A stretch of 64,000 nt of DNA from CAYTEO01 sp964436825 (GCA_964436825.1 CAYTEO010000002.1:123166-187165), one strand, 5' to 3'. Shown: positions 1 through 11,032, counted from the first letter of the stretch. The notes: generated by a model from the sequence alone, not told the origin. Numbers and translations are program-made.

Positions 1-689
1 CCGCCGGCGGGTCGCACCTCCCGGTCGACGACCGACAGGACCAGCGGCGGGTGCCGGAAGGCCTCGACCATGGCCGCCTGGCGGTCCAGCAGGCGCACCG
101 CCCCTTCCCGCAGGTTGCCCAGCGCCGGATCGTCGCGGCGCAGGCGCCGGTAGAGATCGACCACGGACTCCCCGCGCAACAGCCCCTCCAGCGATTCCAC
201 TCCGTCGGGGAACGGGTCGTCGTCCCAGACGCTCCGGTAGACGGCTTCCCCGGTCTGGAAGGAGGCCACCGCCCGGGCGAGCATCTGTTCGACGATGCCG
301 GCCTTGACCGGGCTGTTGACGTCCTCCCAGAGGACGATCTCCAGCGGCCGCTCGCTGAACAGGTACCGGAGCAGGGAGTCGGGCAGGACGATCGCCGCCT
401 GGACCTTCCCACGGCGGACCCAGCGGTCCGCCGTGGCACTGTCGGTCCAGGTGACGGTGAACAGACCCGTCCCTTCCATCCCGTCGCCCAGCAGGCGACG
501 GGCCGAGGCGGGAAGGTCGCCCACGATCGCCAGGGGGATGGCCGAGATCCCGGCGCCACCGCCCCCGAAACCGCCGAAGGCCAGGCCCATGATCCCGGAC
601 AGCAGCAGGGGCAGGGCCAGCGAGAGGAGCCAGCCGACGCGGTCACGGGCCAGGCGCAGCAGGTCGAGACGGATCAGGACGGCGAGCAT
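1..689 (-). CDS. ABC-2 type transporter permease (3' end cut by window edge)
   Basis: Membrane subunit of an ABC exporter. About 229 codons are present before the left edge cuts the gene. A hydrophobic segment near residues 18-40 (GWLLSLALPLLLSGIMGLAF) is followed by a long soluble loop, the layout of ABC-2 permeases with an N-terminal helix and a large extracytoplasmic domain. The further helices expected in this family would lie outside the window. The ATG at 689 sits 4 bases after the stop of the ATPase gene, behind a GAGGGAG ribosome binding site, so the two genes are translated together. The substrate cannot be told from sequence. Polysaccharide, drug or lipid export are all possible. 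Confidence 0.8.
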   Translation of the reverse strand, partial: MLAVLIRLDLLRLARDRVGWLLSLALPLLLSGIMGLAFGGFGGGGAGISAIPLAIVGDLPASARRLLGDGMEGTGLFTVTWTDSATADRWVRRGKVQAAIVLPDSLLRYLFSERPLEIVLWEDVNSPVKAGIVEQMLARAVASFQTGEAVYRSVWDDDPFPDGVESLEGLLRGESVVDLYRRLRRDDPALGNLREGAVRLLDRQAAMVEAFRHPPLVLSVVDREVRPAG

Positions 690-693
690 CGTC

Positions 694-1622
<929 letters not shown>

Positions 1623-1626
<4 letters not shown>

Positions 1627-2558
1627 GCTGTCTCGACCTCCCTGGTCGATGCCCGTGACGGTGCCGGCGGCCGGGTCTTCCAGCGCCGGTGCACCCAGTA
1701 GTAGTGGTCGGGTCGACGACGGACGGCGTCGGCCAGCAGGTCGGTGATCCGCTGGGTCAGCCCGGCGACCGCCTTCGCCTCGTCCGGCTCGTCGACCGGT
1801 TCGATCAGCGGGGCGAACTCGGCCTCGTGGGTCCCGTCCTCCCGGCGGACGAGGTAGGCCGCGACCACGGGACAGCGGAGCTTCCAGGCGAAGTAGGCCA
1901 GGCCCCGCGGCGTCGAGGCGGGACGCCCCAGGAAGTCGACGAAGACCCCGTCGTCACCGGCGTTGACGTCCGGCAGCATGGCCACGAACTCGCCCCTCCG
2001 GACGGCCCTGATCACCTCCCGGACCGACGCGTCGGCGCGGATGACCCGCATCCCGGCCCGCTCCCGGATCCTGTTCTGGAGCCGGTCCACCCAGGGGTTG
2101 CTCTGGGTCCGCACGACGACCGAGAGCGGGTAGCCGTGCGCGTTGGCGGCCGCCCCCAGCAGCTCCCAGTTGCCGAAGTGGCCCGTCGTCAGCAGGGCGC
2201 CGCGCCCCTCGGCCCGGAGCCGTCCGAGGGGATCGTCGGACGGGAAGCGGACCAGCGCGCGGATCCGCTCCGGGGACCAGCGGGCCAGCAGGATGAACTC
2301 GGCGAGGGTCTCCCCCAGCTGGACGTAGCAGCGGCGGGCCAGCTCCTCGCGCTGCTCCGCCGTCCACTGCGGGAAGGCGTGGGCCAGGTTCTCCAGGACG
2401 ACCGCGCGCCGGTATCCGGTCAGGTCGTGGACCAGCCGGCCCAGGAGACGGCCGCCGCGGCGCAGGCACCGCTCGGGACACAGGCGCGAGGCGGCGTACA
2501 GGGAACCGAGCAGGGCGTATTCCGCCGCCCAGCGCAGTCGTCTTCCCCGTCCCGCCAT
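1623..2558 (-). CDS. Lipid A biosynthesis (LpxL/HtrB-type) acyltransferase
   Basis: Inner-membrane acyltransferase (311 aa) of the lysophospholipid acyltransferase superfamily, LpxL/LpxM/HtrB branch, which adds secondary acyl chains to lipid A precursors. The H-x4-E catalytic motif is seen in TTGHFGNWELLG, followed by further family blocks (VVRTQSNPWVDRL, MLPDVNAGDDGVFVDFLGR). The N-terminus carries the usual hydrophobic helix around AEYALLGSLYAASRL. The start at 2558 has a GGAGGTGAACG ribosome binding site. Length matches the family (about 300 aa). Its presence argues for an LPS-bearing outer membrane. Which acyl position or chain it uses cannot be told. Confidence 0.88.
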
Positions 2559-2561
2559 CGT

Positions 2562-3533
2562 TCACCTCCGGTCGTGCCCTTCCCCGGCCTCCGTCGCTCC
2601 GGCTCCCGGCGACGGGATCCCGCAGCGGTCGAGCCAGAGACTACGGGCCACCCGCCCGCCCGGCAAGCGGACGATCATCCCGCCGAGCTCCAGCTCCAGC
2701 AGCGCCGCCTGCCAGACCTGCTCCGTCCCCGGCCAGCGGCGGCGCAGCTCGGACAGGCGCATCCCCGTCAGGTCGAGCCGGTCCCAGAGCCAGCGCGCCG
2801 GGGTGCCGTCACGCGGCGGCGTCCGGTCCGCCGCGGCCTGCGGCCTCCCCGGTGCGGGAGCCGGCAGGACCCCCAGGACGTCGGCCGCCGACTCCACCAG
2901 ATGGGCCCCCTCCCGCAGCAGGTGGTGGCAGCCCCGCACCAGGTCGCAGTCGACGGGCCCCGGGACGGCGAACACCTCCCGCCCCGCGTCGAGGGCCTGG
3001 TAGGCCGTCGTCAGGGCGCCGCTGCGGCGGGGCGCCTCGACGACGACGACGCCGGCGGCCAGGCCGGCGATCAGCCGGTTGCGGCGCGGAAAGACGAACC
3101 GCTGCGGCGCGTCCTCGTCGCCGGCCTCGGTGACGACGCACCCGCAACTCTCGATCTGCCGCCGCAGGGAACGGTGGCGCTGCGGGTAGGTCCTCAGGAT
3201 CCCGGTCCCCATGACGGCGATCGTCCGGCCGCCGGCCGCCAGGGCGCCCCGGTGGGCGGCGCCGTCGATCCCCAGGGCCATCCCGCTGACGATCGTCCAG
3301 CCGGCCCGTGCCAGGTCCTCCGCCAGACGGCGGGCCACGACCAGCCCCCGGTGGGTCGCCCGGCGCGTGCCGACGATCGCCAGGCAGGGCCGGCCGAGGG
3401 CGGCGGGATCGCCGCAGCCGCGGACCCGGCGGGGCGGGTCGGGCATGGTGCGCCAGCCAGCCGGCCAGTGGATCGACCCGGGTGTCAACGTCCAGGGACC
3501 GGTCCCGTCCCCGGTGGTACGTCGCGGTGTCAT
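2562..3533 (-). CDS. dprA: DNA-processing protein DprA
   Basis: DprA (323 aa) binds incoming single-stranded DNA in transformation and loads RecA. The Rossmann-like core is clear: IVGTRRATHRG, VSGMALGIDGAAHRGAL, TIAVMGTG, then FPRRNRLIAGLA and a GALTTAYQALDAGREVFAVPG block. The C-terminal 80 residues resemble the DprA winged helix, including a leucine-rich LEAELGG-like stretch (LLELELGGMIVRLPGG). The N-terminal SAM-like domain of longer DprA proteins is absent. The ATG at 3533 has only a weak ribosome binding site. It lies 48 bases after the obg stop codon. Together with the ComEA-like gene near 10.9 kb it suggests competence capacity. Confidence 0.92.
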   Translation of the reverse strand: MTPRRTTGDGTGPWTLTPGSIHWPAGWRTMPDPPRRVRGCGDPAALGRPCLAIVGTRRATHRGLVVARRLAEDLARAGWTIVSGMALGIDGAAHRGALAAGGRTIAVMGTGILRTYPQRHRSLRRQIESCGCVVTEAGDEDAPQRFVFPRRNRLIAGLAAGVVVVEAPRRSGALTTAYQALDAGREVFAVPGPVDCDLVRGCHHLLREGAHLVESAADVLGVLPAPAPGRPQAAADRTPPRDGTPARWLWDRLDLTGMRLSELRRRWPGTEQVWQAALLELELGGMIVRLPGGRVARSLWLDRCGIPSPGAGATEAGEGHDRR

Positions 3534-3581
3534 CGATGTTTCCGATCCGGGAGGTGCGCCGGGAGGACGCGATCGCCGTCG

Positions 3582-4601
3582 TCAGTCGCCGTCGGGCGCC
3601 GTCTCCTGCAGCAGGGCGCGCAGCGCGAACCGCAGGCGGTCCAGCCCCTGGCCGGTGACCGCTGAGATCGTCAGCACGTCCCGGGCCCCGTTGTCGTCGG
3701 CCCACTCGGTCACCTCGGACCGCACCCGCTGGCTCGTCTCGGGATCGGCGGCGTCGAGCTTCGTCAGCACGACGACGAACGGCAGGTCGGGCAGGCGCTT
3801 CCCGTAGGCGGTCAGCTCCTGGCGCAGGATCGCCAGCTCGGCGGCGGGGGCGGGCGAGGCGAGGTCGACCAGGTAGGCCAGGGCCCGCGTCCGCTCGACG
3901 TGCCGCAGGAACTCGTGGCCCAGTCCCCGGCCCTCGCTGGCGCCCTCGATCAGGCCGGGGATGTCGGCCACGGCGCAGCTGACATGGTCCCCCAGGTCGA
4001 CGATGCCGAGGTTCGGCACCAGGGTCGTGAAGGGGTAGTTGGCGATCCTGGGCCGGGCCGCCGAGATCCGGGACAGCAGGGTCGACTTGCCGGCGTTGGG
4101 CAGGCCGATCAGTCCGATGTCCGCCAGGAGCTTCAGCTCCAGGCGCAGGCGTCGTCCCTCGCCCGGCTGGCCGGGCGTCGCCACGTGGGGGGCCTGGCGC
4201 TGTGCGGAGCGGAACTCCCAGTTCCCCTTGCCGCCCTGGCCGCCGCGGGCGACACAGAGGCGCTGGTCCGGCTCGACGAGGTCGCCCAGCAGCTCGCCGG
4301 TATCGGCGTCGTAGACCAGCGTCCCGCAGGGGACGACGATCTCCACGTCCCGGCCGTCGGCGCCGGTCTTGCGCCAGCCGCCGCCCGGCTCGCCGTTGCC
4401 GGCCCGGTAGTCCTTGCGGTAGCGGAAGTCCTGGAGGGTCGTCGAGCCGGTGGCGGCGCGCAGCCAGATCGAACCGCCCCGGCCCCCGTTGCCGCCGTTG
4501 GGGCCGCCCCGGGGCACCCCCTTCTCCCGCCGGAAGGCAATGCAGCCGTCACCGCCCTTGCCGGCCGCCACGACGATCTCCGCGACATCGATGAACTTCA
4601 T
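3582..4601 (-). CDS. obg: GTPase Obg/CgtA
   Basis: Essential ribosome-associated GTPase (339 aa). The glycine-rich Obg fold starts at the N-terminus (MKFIDVAEIVVAAGKGGDGC, with GGPNGGNGGRGG following). The G domain follows with G1 GLPNAGKSTL, switch region YPFTTLVPNLG, G3 DIPGLIEGAS and G4 LTKLD. The optional C-terminal OCT domain is missing; the protein ends about 10 residues after the G5 region. I chose the ATG at 4601 because the Obg fold begins exactly there, although the frame stays open upstream. Only one base separates it from the upstream aminotransferase stop. Confidence 0.96.
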   Translation of the reverse strand: MKFIDVAEIVVAAGKGGDGCIAFRREKGVPRGGPNGGNGGRGGSIWLRAATGSTTLQDFRYRKDYRAGNGEPGGGWRKTGADGRDVEIVVPCGTLVYDADTGELLGDLVEPDQRLCVARGGQGGKGNWEFRSAQRQAPHVATPGQPGEGRRLRLELKLLADIGLIGLPNAGKSTLLSRISAARPRIANYPFTTLVPNLGIVDLGDHVSCAVADIPGLIEGASEGRGLGHEFLRHVERTRALAYLVDLASPAPAAELAILRQELTAYGKRLPDLPFVVVLTKLDAADPETSQRVRSEVTEWADDNGARDVLTISAVTGQGLDRLRFALRALLQETAPDGD

Positions 4602-4602
4602 C

Positions 4603-5790
<1,188 letters not shown>

Positions 5791-5858
5791 CCCTCCTCCT
5801 TGGGGCAGCGAGAGGTTCCCCGCCGAACGATGCACTCCGGATCGGGGTCGTGCCAGCC

Positions 5859-6356
5859 TCAATCCCCCGTCGCGCCGTGGCGCTCGAGCCAGTCCGCCAC
5901 GACCGGCGGGACGACCTCCCCCAGCGCCCCGCCGCAGCGGATGATGTCCCGCACCAGGGTGCTGCTGATCATCCCCAGCTCGGGACGGGCGAACAGGCAG
6001 ACGATCTCGTAGTCGGGGTCCAGCCTGCGGTTCGCCGCCGCCATGGACTGCTCGTGTTCCAGGTCGGCGACGCTGCGCAGTCCCCGCACGACGATCCCCG
6101 CGCCCAGCCGCCGCCGCAGATCGACCAGCAGTCCGTCCAGGACGACCACCCGGCAGCGGTCGGCCGCTCCCAGCTCCTCGACGACCAGGCGCACCAGGCG
6201 GCAGCGCGTCTCCACCGGCAGCAGGGTCCGCTTCCCCCCCTCCGCCACGGCGACGGTGACGCGGTCCCAGAGCCGCAGGGCGCGACGCAGGACGTCGGCG
6301 TGCCCGAGGGTGATCGGGTCGAACGTGCCGGGGAACAGGACGTGTTCGATGCTCAT
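5859..6356 (-). CDS. coaD: Phosphopantetheine adenylyltransferase
   Basis: CoaD (165 aa) adenylates 4'-phosphopantetheine in coenzyme A synthesis. The nucleotidyltransferase signature FPGTFDPITLGHADVLRRA (T/HxGH motif) lies at the N-terminus, and the C-terminal ISSTLVRDI block, the family's ISSS/TxxR motif, closes the active site. Length is typical. The start overlaps the rsmD stop as ATGA, and rsmD-coaD adjacency is a widespread bacterial arrangement, which supports both calls. The pantothenate genes panB and panC in the same window feed the same pathway. Confidence 0.96.
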   Translation of the reverse strand: MSIEHVLFPGTFDPITLGHADVLRRALRLWDRVTVAVAEGGKRTLLPVETRCRLVRLVVEELGAADRCRVVVLDGLLVDLRRRLGAGIVVRGLRSVADLEHEQSMAAANRRLDPDYEIVCLFARPELGMISSTLVRDIIRCGGALGEVVPPVVADWLERHGATGD

Positions 6357-6916
6357 GACAGACGCTCCAGCAAGGCTATGGACGTGGCACCGTGGCGGCG
6401 CTCACGCCAGGTCCAGCCGACCGGGCAGGCCGGGTCGAGCGGTTCGGCGACGGCGTGCTCGACGGCGGCGACGACGAGTCCCCCCGCCGCCGCCAGGTCG
6501 GCCAGCAGCGAGGCCAGTCGCGGCGCCAGGCCGAGGCCGTAGGGCGGGTCGGCCAGCACGAGCCACGGTGTCGCGGCGGCGGCAGCAGTCACGGCCCGCT
6601 GCAGCCAGCGGGCGGCGTCGAGGCGACGCAGGCGGTAGCTGGCGGGATCGGCGCCGCAGGCGCGGAGATTGGCGGCCGCAGCGCGGAGGGCCGCCGGGGA
6701 GAGATCGACCAGCTCCACGCTGGCGGCCCCCCGGCTGAGGGCCTCGATCCCCAGGCTGCCCGTGCCGCAGCAGAGGTCGACCACCCGGGCGCCGACGACC
6801 CGCTCGGCCAGCATGGCCAGCAGCGCCTCGCGCAGCCGGTCCGTCGTGGGACGGACACGACCGACGGCCACGACCGGCAGACGCCTGCCCCGCCAGCGAC
6901 CGCCGGTCACCCTCAT
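6353..6916 (-). CDS. rsmD: 16S rRNA (guanine966-N2)-methyltransferase RsmD
   Basis: SAM-dependent methyltransferase (187 aa) acting on G966 of 16S rRNA. It opens with the family N-terminus MRVTGGRWRGRRLP and the PTTDRLREALLAML block. The SAM-binding motif VVDLCCGTGSLGIEALSRGA follows, then the catalytic (D/N)PPY motif in VLADPPYGLGL. The ATG at 6916 overlaps the aroK stop (ATGA). The frame is open further upstream, but the RsmD fold starts at this methionine. Confidence 0.93.
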   Translation of the reverse strand: MRVTGGRWRGRRLPVVAVGRVRPTTDRLREALLAMLAERVVGARVVDLCCGTGSLGIEALSRGAASVELVDLSPAALRAAAANLRACGADPASYRLRRLDAARWLQRAVTAAAAATPWLVLADPPYGLGLAPRLASLLADLAAAGGLVVAAVEHAVAEPLDPACPVGWTWRERRHGATSIALLERLS

Positions 6917-7440
6917 GCCGCCTGTCCCTCCGCGCGCAGGGCGAGCCGGCAGCGCAGGGCCTGGACGGCCAGGACCCGCGGCGAGACGAGGTCGCTGCGC
7001 AGGCGGAAGTGGGCGGCACGCGCGTAACGGAGCAGGCGGCGGCGGTACAGATCGGCAAGGCCGTCCCCGCCGTACCGCTCCAGCAGAGGACGCTGTCCGG
7101 GAGCCGCCTCCAGCCGCCGGCGCAGGACCCACCACGGCGCATCCAGCCAGACGACTACACCCGCCTCCCGCAGCCGGGCCACGTTGGCGGGTCGTTCGAC
7201 GATCCCCCCGCCGCAGGCGACGACCAGGGAGCGACGGCGGTCCAGGGAGTAGAGTGCGGCCGTCTCCAGGCGCCGGAACCGTTCCTCCCCGTCACGGGCG
7301 AAGATGGTCGGAATGTCGCGGCCGGCCAGGCGCTCGATCCTCGCGTCCAGGTCGACAACGGGCAGCAGGGCGCGCTCGGCGAGCAGGGTCGCCACGCTGC
7401 TCTTTCCCGCGCCCATGAACCCGACGAGGCTGATCCACAT
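6913..7440 (-). CDS. aroK: Shikimate kinase
   Basis: Shikimate kinase (175 aa) phosphorylates shikimate in the aromatic amino acid pathway. The P-loop GFMGAGKSS is at residues 8-16, the substrate-binding DLDARIE block near residue 31, and the ACGGGIVERPAN block near 75; the RPLLERYGG block follows. It is the first gene of an operon: a sigma-70-like promoter lies 24-52 bases upstream and the start follows GGGAGGGA. Genes downstream (rsmD, coaD, aminotransferase) overlap or nearly abut. Confidence 0.95.
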   Translation of the reverse strand: MWISLVGFMGAGKSSVATLLAERALLPVVDLDARIERLAGRDIPTIFARDGEERFRRLETAALYSLDRRRSLVVACGGGIVERPANVARLREAGVVVWLDAPWWVLRRRLEAAPGQRPLLERYGGDGLADLYRRRLLRYARAAHFRLRSDLVSPRVLAVQALRCRLALRAEGQAA

Positions 7441-7463
7441 GCCGTCCCTCCCGTTCGCCGGGC

Positions 7464-7492
7464 AGCATAGGGAATGCCGGCCACGGGAGCAA
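7464..7492 (-). promoter_or_regulatory. Sigma-70-like promoter upstream of aroK
   Basis: Reading the minus strand, TTGCTC is followed after 17 bases by TATGCT. Transcription would start near 7457, leaving a leader of about 17 bases before the aroK ATG with its ribosome binding site. The hexamers match the pattern shared by the other promoters proposed in this window. Confidence 0.6.
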
Positions 7493-7522
7493 GGGAAGTC
7501 GCCGGCGGACGGGGGATGCGCG

Positions 7523-7663
7523 TCAGCGGTCGGCCGGGACGACAGCGGCGGCGTGGGCCGCCGGCGGGAAGACCGGGGGACGGACGCCCGTGCCGAGCCA
7601 GACCACGATCAGCAACGCCACCACCACCAGGAGGATCCGTTCCATGGGCGTGGGCCGTGACAT
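7523..7663 (-). CDS. Small single-pass membrane protein (46 aa), unknown
   Basis: A 46-residue open frame starts at an ATG at 7663 behind GGAGGT at a 5-base distance and ends with TGA at 7523. It begins MSRPTPMERI, then has one strongly hydrophobic helix (LLVVVALLIVVWLGTGV), then a proline/alanine-rich tail ending VVPADR. It lies 20 bases after the sigma-54 response regulator stop and is co-directional, so it is likely the last gene of that operon. It could be an uncleaved membrane peptide or a small exported peptide. I recognise no family. The clear ribosome binding site and membrane helix are the only evidence that it is real. Confidence 0.55.
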   Translation of the reverse strand: MSRPTPMERILLVVVALLIVVWLGTGVRPPVFPPAAHAAAVVPADR

Positions 7664-7682
7664 TCGCACCTCCGTGCAGGCC

Positions 7683-9122
7683 TCAGACGGGCTGCAGGAC
7701 GTCCGCTTCCTCCTGCGGCGCCGCGACGTCCGGATCCAGCTCGTCCTCCCGGCCCGGATACAGTCCCTCCTCCTGGTAGCGCAGCAGCTTCCGGTAGAGG
7801 GTGGAGGGATTGATCTGCAGGATGTCGGCGGCGCGCTTCTTCTGGCCGCCGACGCTGGCCAGCACCTTCAGGATGTGCTGCCGCTCGATGACCTCCAGGG
7901 GGACATGGCTGCCGATCGTGCAGACCTGCTCGCCGGTGCCGGCAGGGGCCGCCACGCAGGCCGGCAGGTCGGCCAGGGTGATCAGCTCCCCTTCCCGCAT
8001 GATGCAGGCCCGCTCGATGACGTTCTCCAGCTCCCGGACGTTCCCCGGCCAGGGGTACCGCTGCAGGGCGGCCAGGGCATCGGCGTCGATGGCCGCCGAC
8101 AGGCGCCCCGCATAGCCGGGATCGAGGCGGCGCAGGAAGTGGTCGACCAGCAGCGGGATGTCGTCGACCCGCTCGCGCAGCGGCGGCAGGTCGATGGGGA
8201 TGACGTTGAGCCGGTAGTAGAGGTCGGCCCGGAAACGCCCGGCGGCGACCTCCTGCTCCAGGTTCCGGTTCGTGGCGGCGATGACCCGCAGGTCGACCTT
8301 GACGGCCTTGCTCGAGCCCACCGGGTAGATCTCGCGCTCCTGGAGCATCCGCAGCAGCTTGACCTGGATGGCCAGGGGGGTCTCGCCGATCTCGTCCAGG
8401 AAGATCGTCCCCCCCTCGGCCTGGCGGCAGAAGCCGTCGTGGTCCCTGTCGGCGCCGGTGAACGATCCCTTGACGTGCCCGAACAGCTGGCTCTCCAGCA
8501 GGGTCTCGGGGATGGCGCCGCAGTTGATGGCCACGTACGGCTTGTCGGCCCGGCCGCTGCGGGCGTGGATGGTCTTGGCGATCAGCTCCTTGCCCGTGCC
8601 GCTCTCGCCGCTGATCAGGACCGTCGCCGGCGTGTCGGCGATCTTGTCGATCATGCGGTAGATGGACTGCATCACCGGGCTCTGGCCGATGAGCTTCGGC
8701 GCCGCGGCGTTCCGGCGCAGCGCCCGCTTCAGCTTGCGGTTCTCGTGGCGGGCCGAGCGCAGCTGCAGCGCGTTGCGGACGGCGACGCGGATCTCGTCGT
8801 TCTTGCAGTGCTTCTGCAGGTAGGAATACGCACCCAGGTTGACGGCGTCGATGGCGGACTGTTCGCTGGCGTAGGCGGTCAGCATGATGACGGGCGTGTC
8901 GGGGTCGATCGCCTTGATCCCCTTCAGCAGCTGGATGCCGTCGATCTTGGGCATCTGGATGTCGCTGATGACGACATCGAACGGCTGGGTCTCCATCAGC
9001 GCCAGCGCCTCCGCGCCCGACGACGCCGTCGTCACGGCGTAACCCTCCTTCTGCAGGAGGATGGAGAGGTACTGGCACATGGAGGCTTCGTCGTCGACGA
9101 CCAGGATCCTGTCTTCCGCCAT
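7683..9122 (-). CDS. Sigma-54-dependent response regulator (NtrC/AtoC type)
   Basis: Three-domain enhancer-binding protein (479 aa) that activates sigma-54 promoters after phosphorylation. The receiver domain has acidic residues DDE at 10-12 and phospho-acceptor D54 in ISDIQMP. The AAA+ domain has Walker A GESGTGKE at 172-179, the sigma-54 contact loop as GSFTGAD (a common GAFTGA variant), Walker B in GGTIFLDEIGE and an arginine finger block RFRADLYYRLNV. A Fis-type helix-turn-helix lies at the C-terminus (AADILQINPSTLYRKLLRY). It pairs with the histidine kinase just upstream. Its targets are unknown; the 46-aa gene downstream may be in the same operon. Confidence 0.95.
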   Translation of the reverse strand: MAEDRILVVDDEASMCQYLSILLQKEGYAVTTASSGAEALALMETQPFDVVISDIQMPKIDGIQLLKGIKAIDPDTPVIMLTAYASEQSAIDAVNLGAYSYLQKHCKNDEIRVAVRNALQLRSARHENRKLKRALRRNAAAPKLIGQSPVMQSIYRMIDKIADTPATVLISGESGTGKELIAKTIHARSGRADKPYVAINCGAIPETLLESQLFGHVKGSFTGADRDHDGFCRQAEGGTIFLDEIGETPLAIQVKLLRMLQEREIYPVGSSKAVKVDLRVIAATNRNLEQEVAAGRFRADLYYRLNVIPIDLPPLRERVDDIPLLVDHFLRRLDPGYAGRLSAAIDADALAALQRYPWPGNVRELENVIERACIMREGELITLADLPACVAAPAGTGEQVCTIGSHVPLEVIERQHILKVLASVGGQKKRAADILQINPSTLYRKLLRYQEEGLYPGREDELDPDVAAPQEEADVLQPV

Positions 9123-9255
9123 GCTGTGCTCCTCGAGCTGTCGTTGCGGGCGGCGAGCGCCCTCTTGCCATCACCGACGTTCATCGGCCCGGCGGCCGGG
9201 AGCTTGAGGCCTCGATCCCCGTCGCGGGTCCGGGGACGCGCGTTCCCCGTGCTGT

Positions 9256-10494
9256 TCAGACCGACAGGACCGTGGACCGGGCCTTGGCCGCGACCGCCTC
9301 CTCCCCCGGCAGGGGAGCCGTCTCCCGCGACGGTTCCAGCGGCAGGACCAGGCGCATCAGGGTCCCGCCGCCGGGAGCCTCCAGGCAGACCAGGTCGCCG
9401 TCGTGGGCGCGGGCGATCCGTCGGGCGACCGACAGTCCCAGGCCGGTGCCGGCCGGCTTGCTGGTGACGAAGGGATCGAAGATCCGCTCGCGGTGCTCGG
9501 GCGGGACGCCGGGGCCGTCGTCGACGACCTCGATCCGGCAGCCTCGCCCGTCGTCGTCGGGCCGGGCCTGCAGCCGCACGTGTCCGCTCTCCCCCACGGC
9601 CTGGGCGGCGTTGAGCAGGAGGTTCCAGAGGACCTGCCGGAGCTGGTCCCGGTCGGCGGGGACGACCAGGTCCGCCGGCTCCACCGTCACGGTCATCTCG
9701 ACGCCGTCGGCCACCTGCGGATGCATGGCCAGGGCGGCGGACAGTTCCTCGCCGAGGTCCCGCAGGGCGATCGGCTCGTGGCGGGGGGCCCGCACGCGGG
9801 CGAAGGAGAGGAAATCGTCCATCAGGCGGTTGACCCGTTCGCTCTCCCGCAGGATCAGCTCCAGCAGCTCGCGCTCCTGGCCGGTGACCGACGACTCGCT
9901 CGCCAGCAGCTCGGCGCAGCCGCGGATGCTGCCCAGGGGGTTGCGGATCTCGTGGGCGATCCCCGCCGACAGCTCGCCGATCGTCGCCATGCGGTCCGCC
10001 TCGCGCATCCGCCGGCGCAGGCGGTGGACCTCGGTCAGGTCGCGGAAGACGGCGACGGCGCCCGGGGCGCGGCGGTCCTCGCCGGGCAGGGGGGTGACGG
10101 TCACGCCCAGGGGCAGCTCGCGGCCGTCGGCGGTGCGGATCGTCACCTCGTTGCGGTGGACGGGAGGGCCACCGTCGACGACCCCCTGGACGATCCGCCG
10201 GAACGGCCCCAGCCCCTCGGCACCGACCTCGGCCAGGAGGCGTCCCGGGGCGTCGGCATGGGGAACCCCCAGCAGGTCGCCCGCGGCGGGGTTGAGCCTG
10301 ACGACCCGTCCCTCGCCGTCGACGACGAGCAGGCCGCTGCCCAGGCCCGAGAGGATGTCGTCCATCTCGGAGGCCAGCCGGCGCGCCCGCTCGTCCGACC
10401 TCGCGGCGACGCGGCGGGCACGCCACCAGCCGGCGGCCGCGACGATCGCCGCGCTCCAACCCGTCACCAGCAGTCCAGTCCCGACGGCACCCAT
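9256..10494 (-). CDS. PAS-domain sensor histidine kinase (NtrB type)
   Basis: Kinase partner (412 aa) of the adjacent sigma-54 regulator. Order: one N-terminal transmembrane helix (residues 7-24), a PAS domain about 45-160 (GSGLLVVDGEGRVVRLNPAA), HisKA with phospho-acceptor H181 in SAGIAHEIRNPLGSIRG, then HATPase_c with N box LWNLLLNAAQAVGE, G1 DDGPGVPP and G2 GTGLGLSVARRI. No periplasmic sensing loop is visible, so the signal is probably cytoplasmic or membrane-borne through PAS. I prefer the ATG at 10494, with GGAGG five bases before it, over the GTG two codons upstream, which falls within the ribosome binding site. Confidence 0.93.
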   Translation of the reverse strand: MGAVGTGLLVTGWSAAIVAAAGWWRARRVAARSDERARRLASEMDDILSGLGSGLLVVDGEGRVVRLNPAAGDLLGVPHADAPGRLLAEVGAEGLGPFRRIVQGVVDGGPPVHRNEVTIRTADGRELPLGVTVTPLPGEDRRAPGAVAVFRDLTEVHRLRRRMREADRMATIGELSAGIAHEIRNPLGSIRGCAELLASESSVTGQERELLELILRESERVNRLMDDFLSFARVRAPRHEPIALRDLGEELSAALAMHPQVADGVEMTVTVEPADLVVPADRDQLRQVLWNLLLNAAQAVGESGHVRLQARPDDDGRGCRIEVVDDGPGVPPEHRERIFDPFVTSKPAGTGLGLSVARRIARAHDGDLVCLEAPGGGTLMRLVLPLEPSRETAPLPGEEAVAAKARSTVLSV

Positions 10495-10536
10495 CGTCAC
10501 CTCCGCGCGTCCCGTCCAGGTCGTCCCCCCGTCCTC

Positions 10537-10974
10537 TCATCGGCCGGCCGGCCGCGTTCTTGAGGCGACGGTGTCGTCCCGTCCGACGGCGAAGGTCAAC
10601 AGCGGCGCCAGGCGTGCCGCCGTGCGGGGCCCGATCCCGCGGACCCGGACCAGGTCGTCCGCGTCCCGGAACGGTCCGCCCCGTGTCCGCTCGGCGACGA
10701 TCCGGGACGCCAGGACCGGGCCGACGCCCGGCAGGGCTGTCAGGCTCTCGGCGGGCGCCAGGTTGATGGCCAGCGGCCGGTCCGGGGTGACGTGGGGCCG
10801 GTCAGCCTCCCCGTCCGGGGGTGCCGCATCCACGAGCGGCGGTAACAGCTCCTCCAGCCAGCCCGGATCCCGCCACCCGCCGTCCGGGCCCAGCAGCAGG
10901 CGTTCGCGGATGAGGTGCCCCGACCCTACCAGCAGCAACAGCAGCAGGGGGCCGCACCAGCGATGCCGGCTCAT
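10537..10974 (-). CDS. ComEA-like helix-hairpin-helix DNA-binding protein
   Basis: 145-aa protein with an N-terminal hydrophobic anchor or signal (WCGPLLLLLLVGSGHLI). After a proline-rich linker come two helix-hairpin-helix motifs: LTALPGVGPVLASRIVAERT and VRVRGIGPRTAARLAPLLTF. This is the ComEA architecture, where the protein binds incoming DNA in the periplasm during transformation. Some secreted HhH proteins with this layout serve other purposes. No comEC is nearby, but dprA lies 7 kb downstream on the same strand. Confidence 0.8.
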   Translation of the reverse strand: MSRHRWCGPLLLLLLVGSGHLIRERLLLGPDGGWRDPGWLEELLPPLVDAAPPDGEADRPHVTPDRPLAINLAPAESLTALPGVGPVLASRIVAERTRGGPFRDADDLVRVRGIGPRTAARLAPLLTFAVGRDDTVASRTRPAGR

Positions 10975-11032
10975 CGTCCGTTCTCCGATCCGGGAGGTCG
11001 TCGGGGCGCCGGGGAGGACGCCGGACCGTCGT

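Noticed and set aside
9123..9255. Possible sigma-54 (-24/-12) promoter before the response regulator
   Set aside because: A TGGCA is present on the minus strand, but no GC doublet of the right kind follows at the -12 position.
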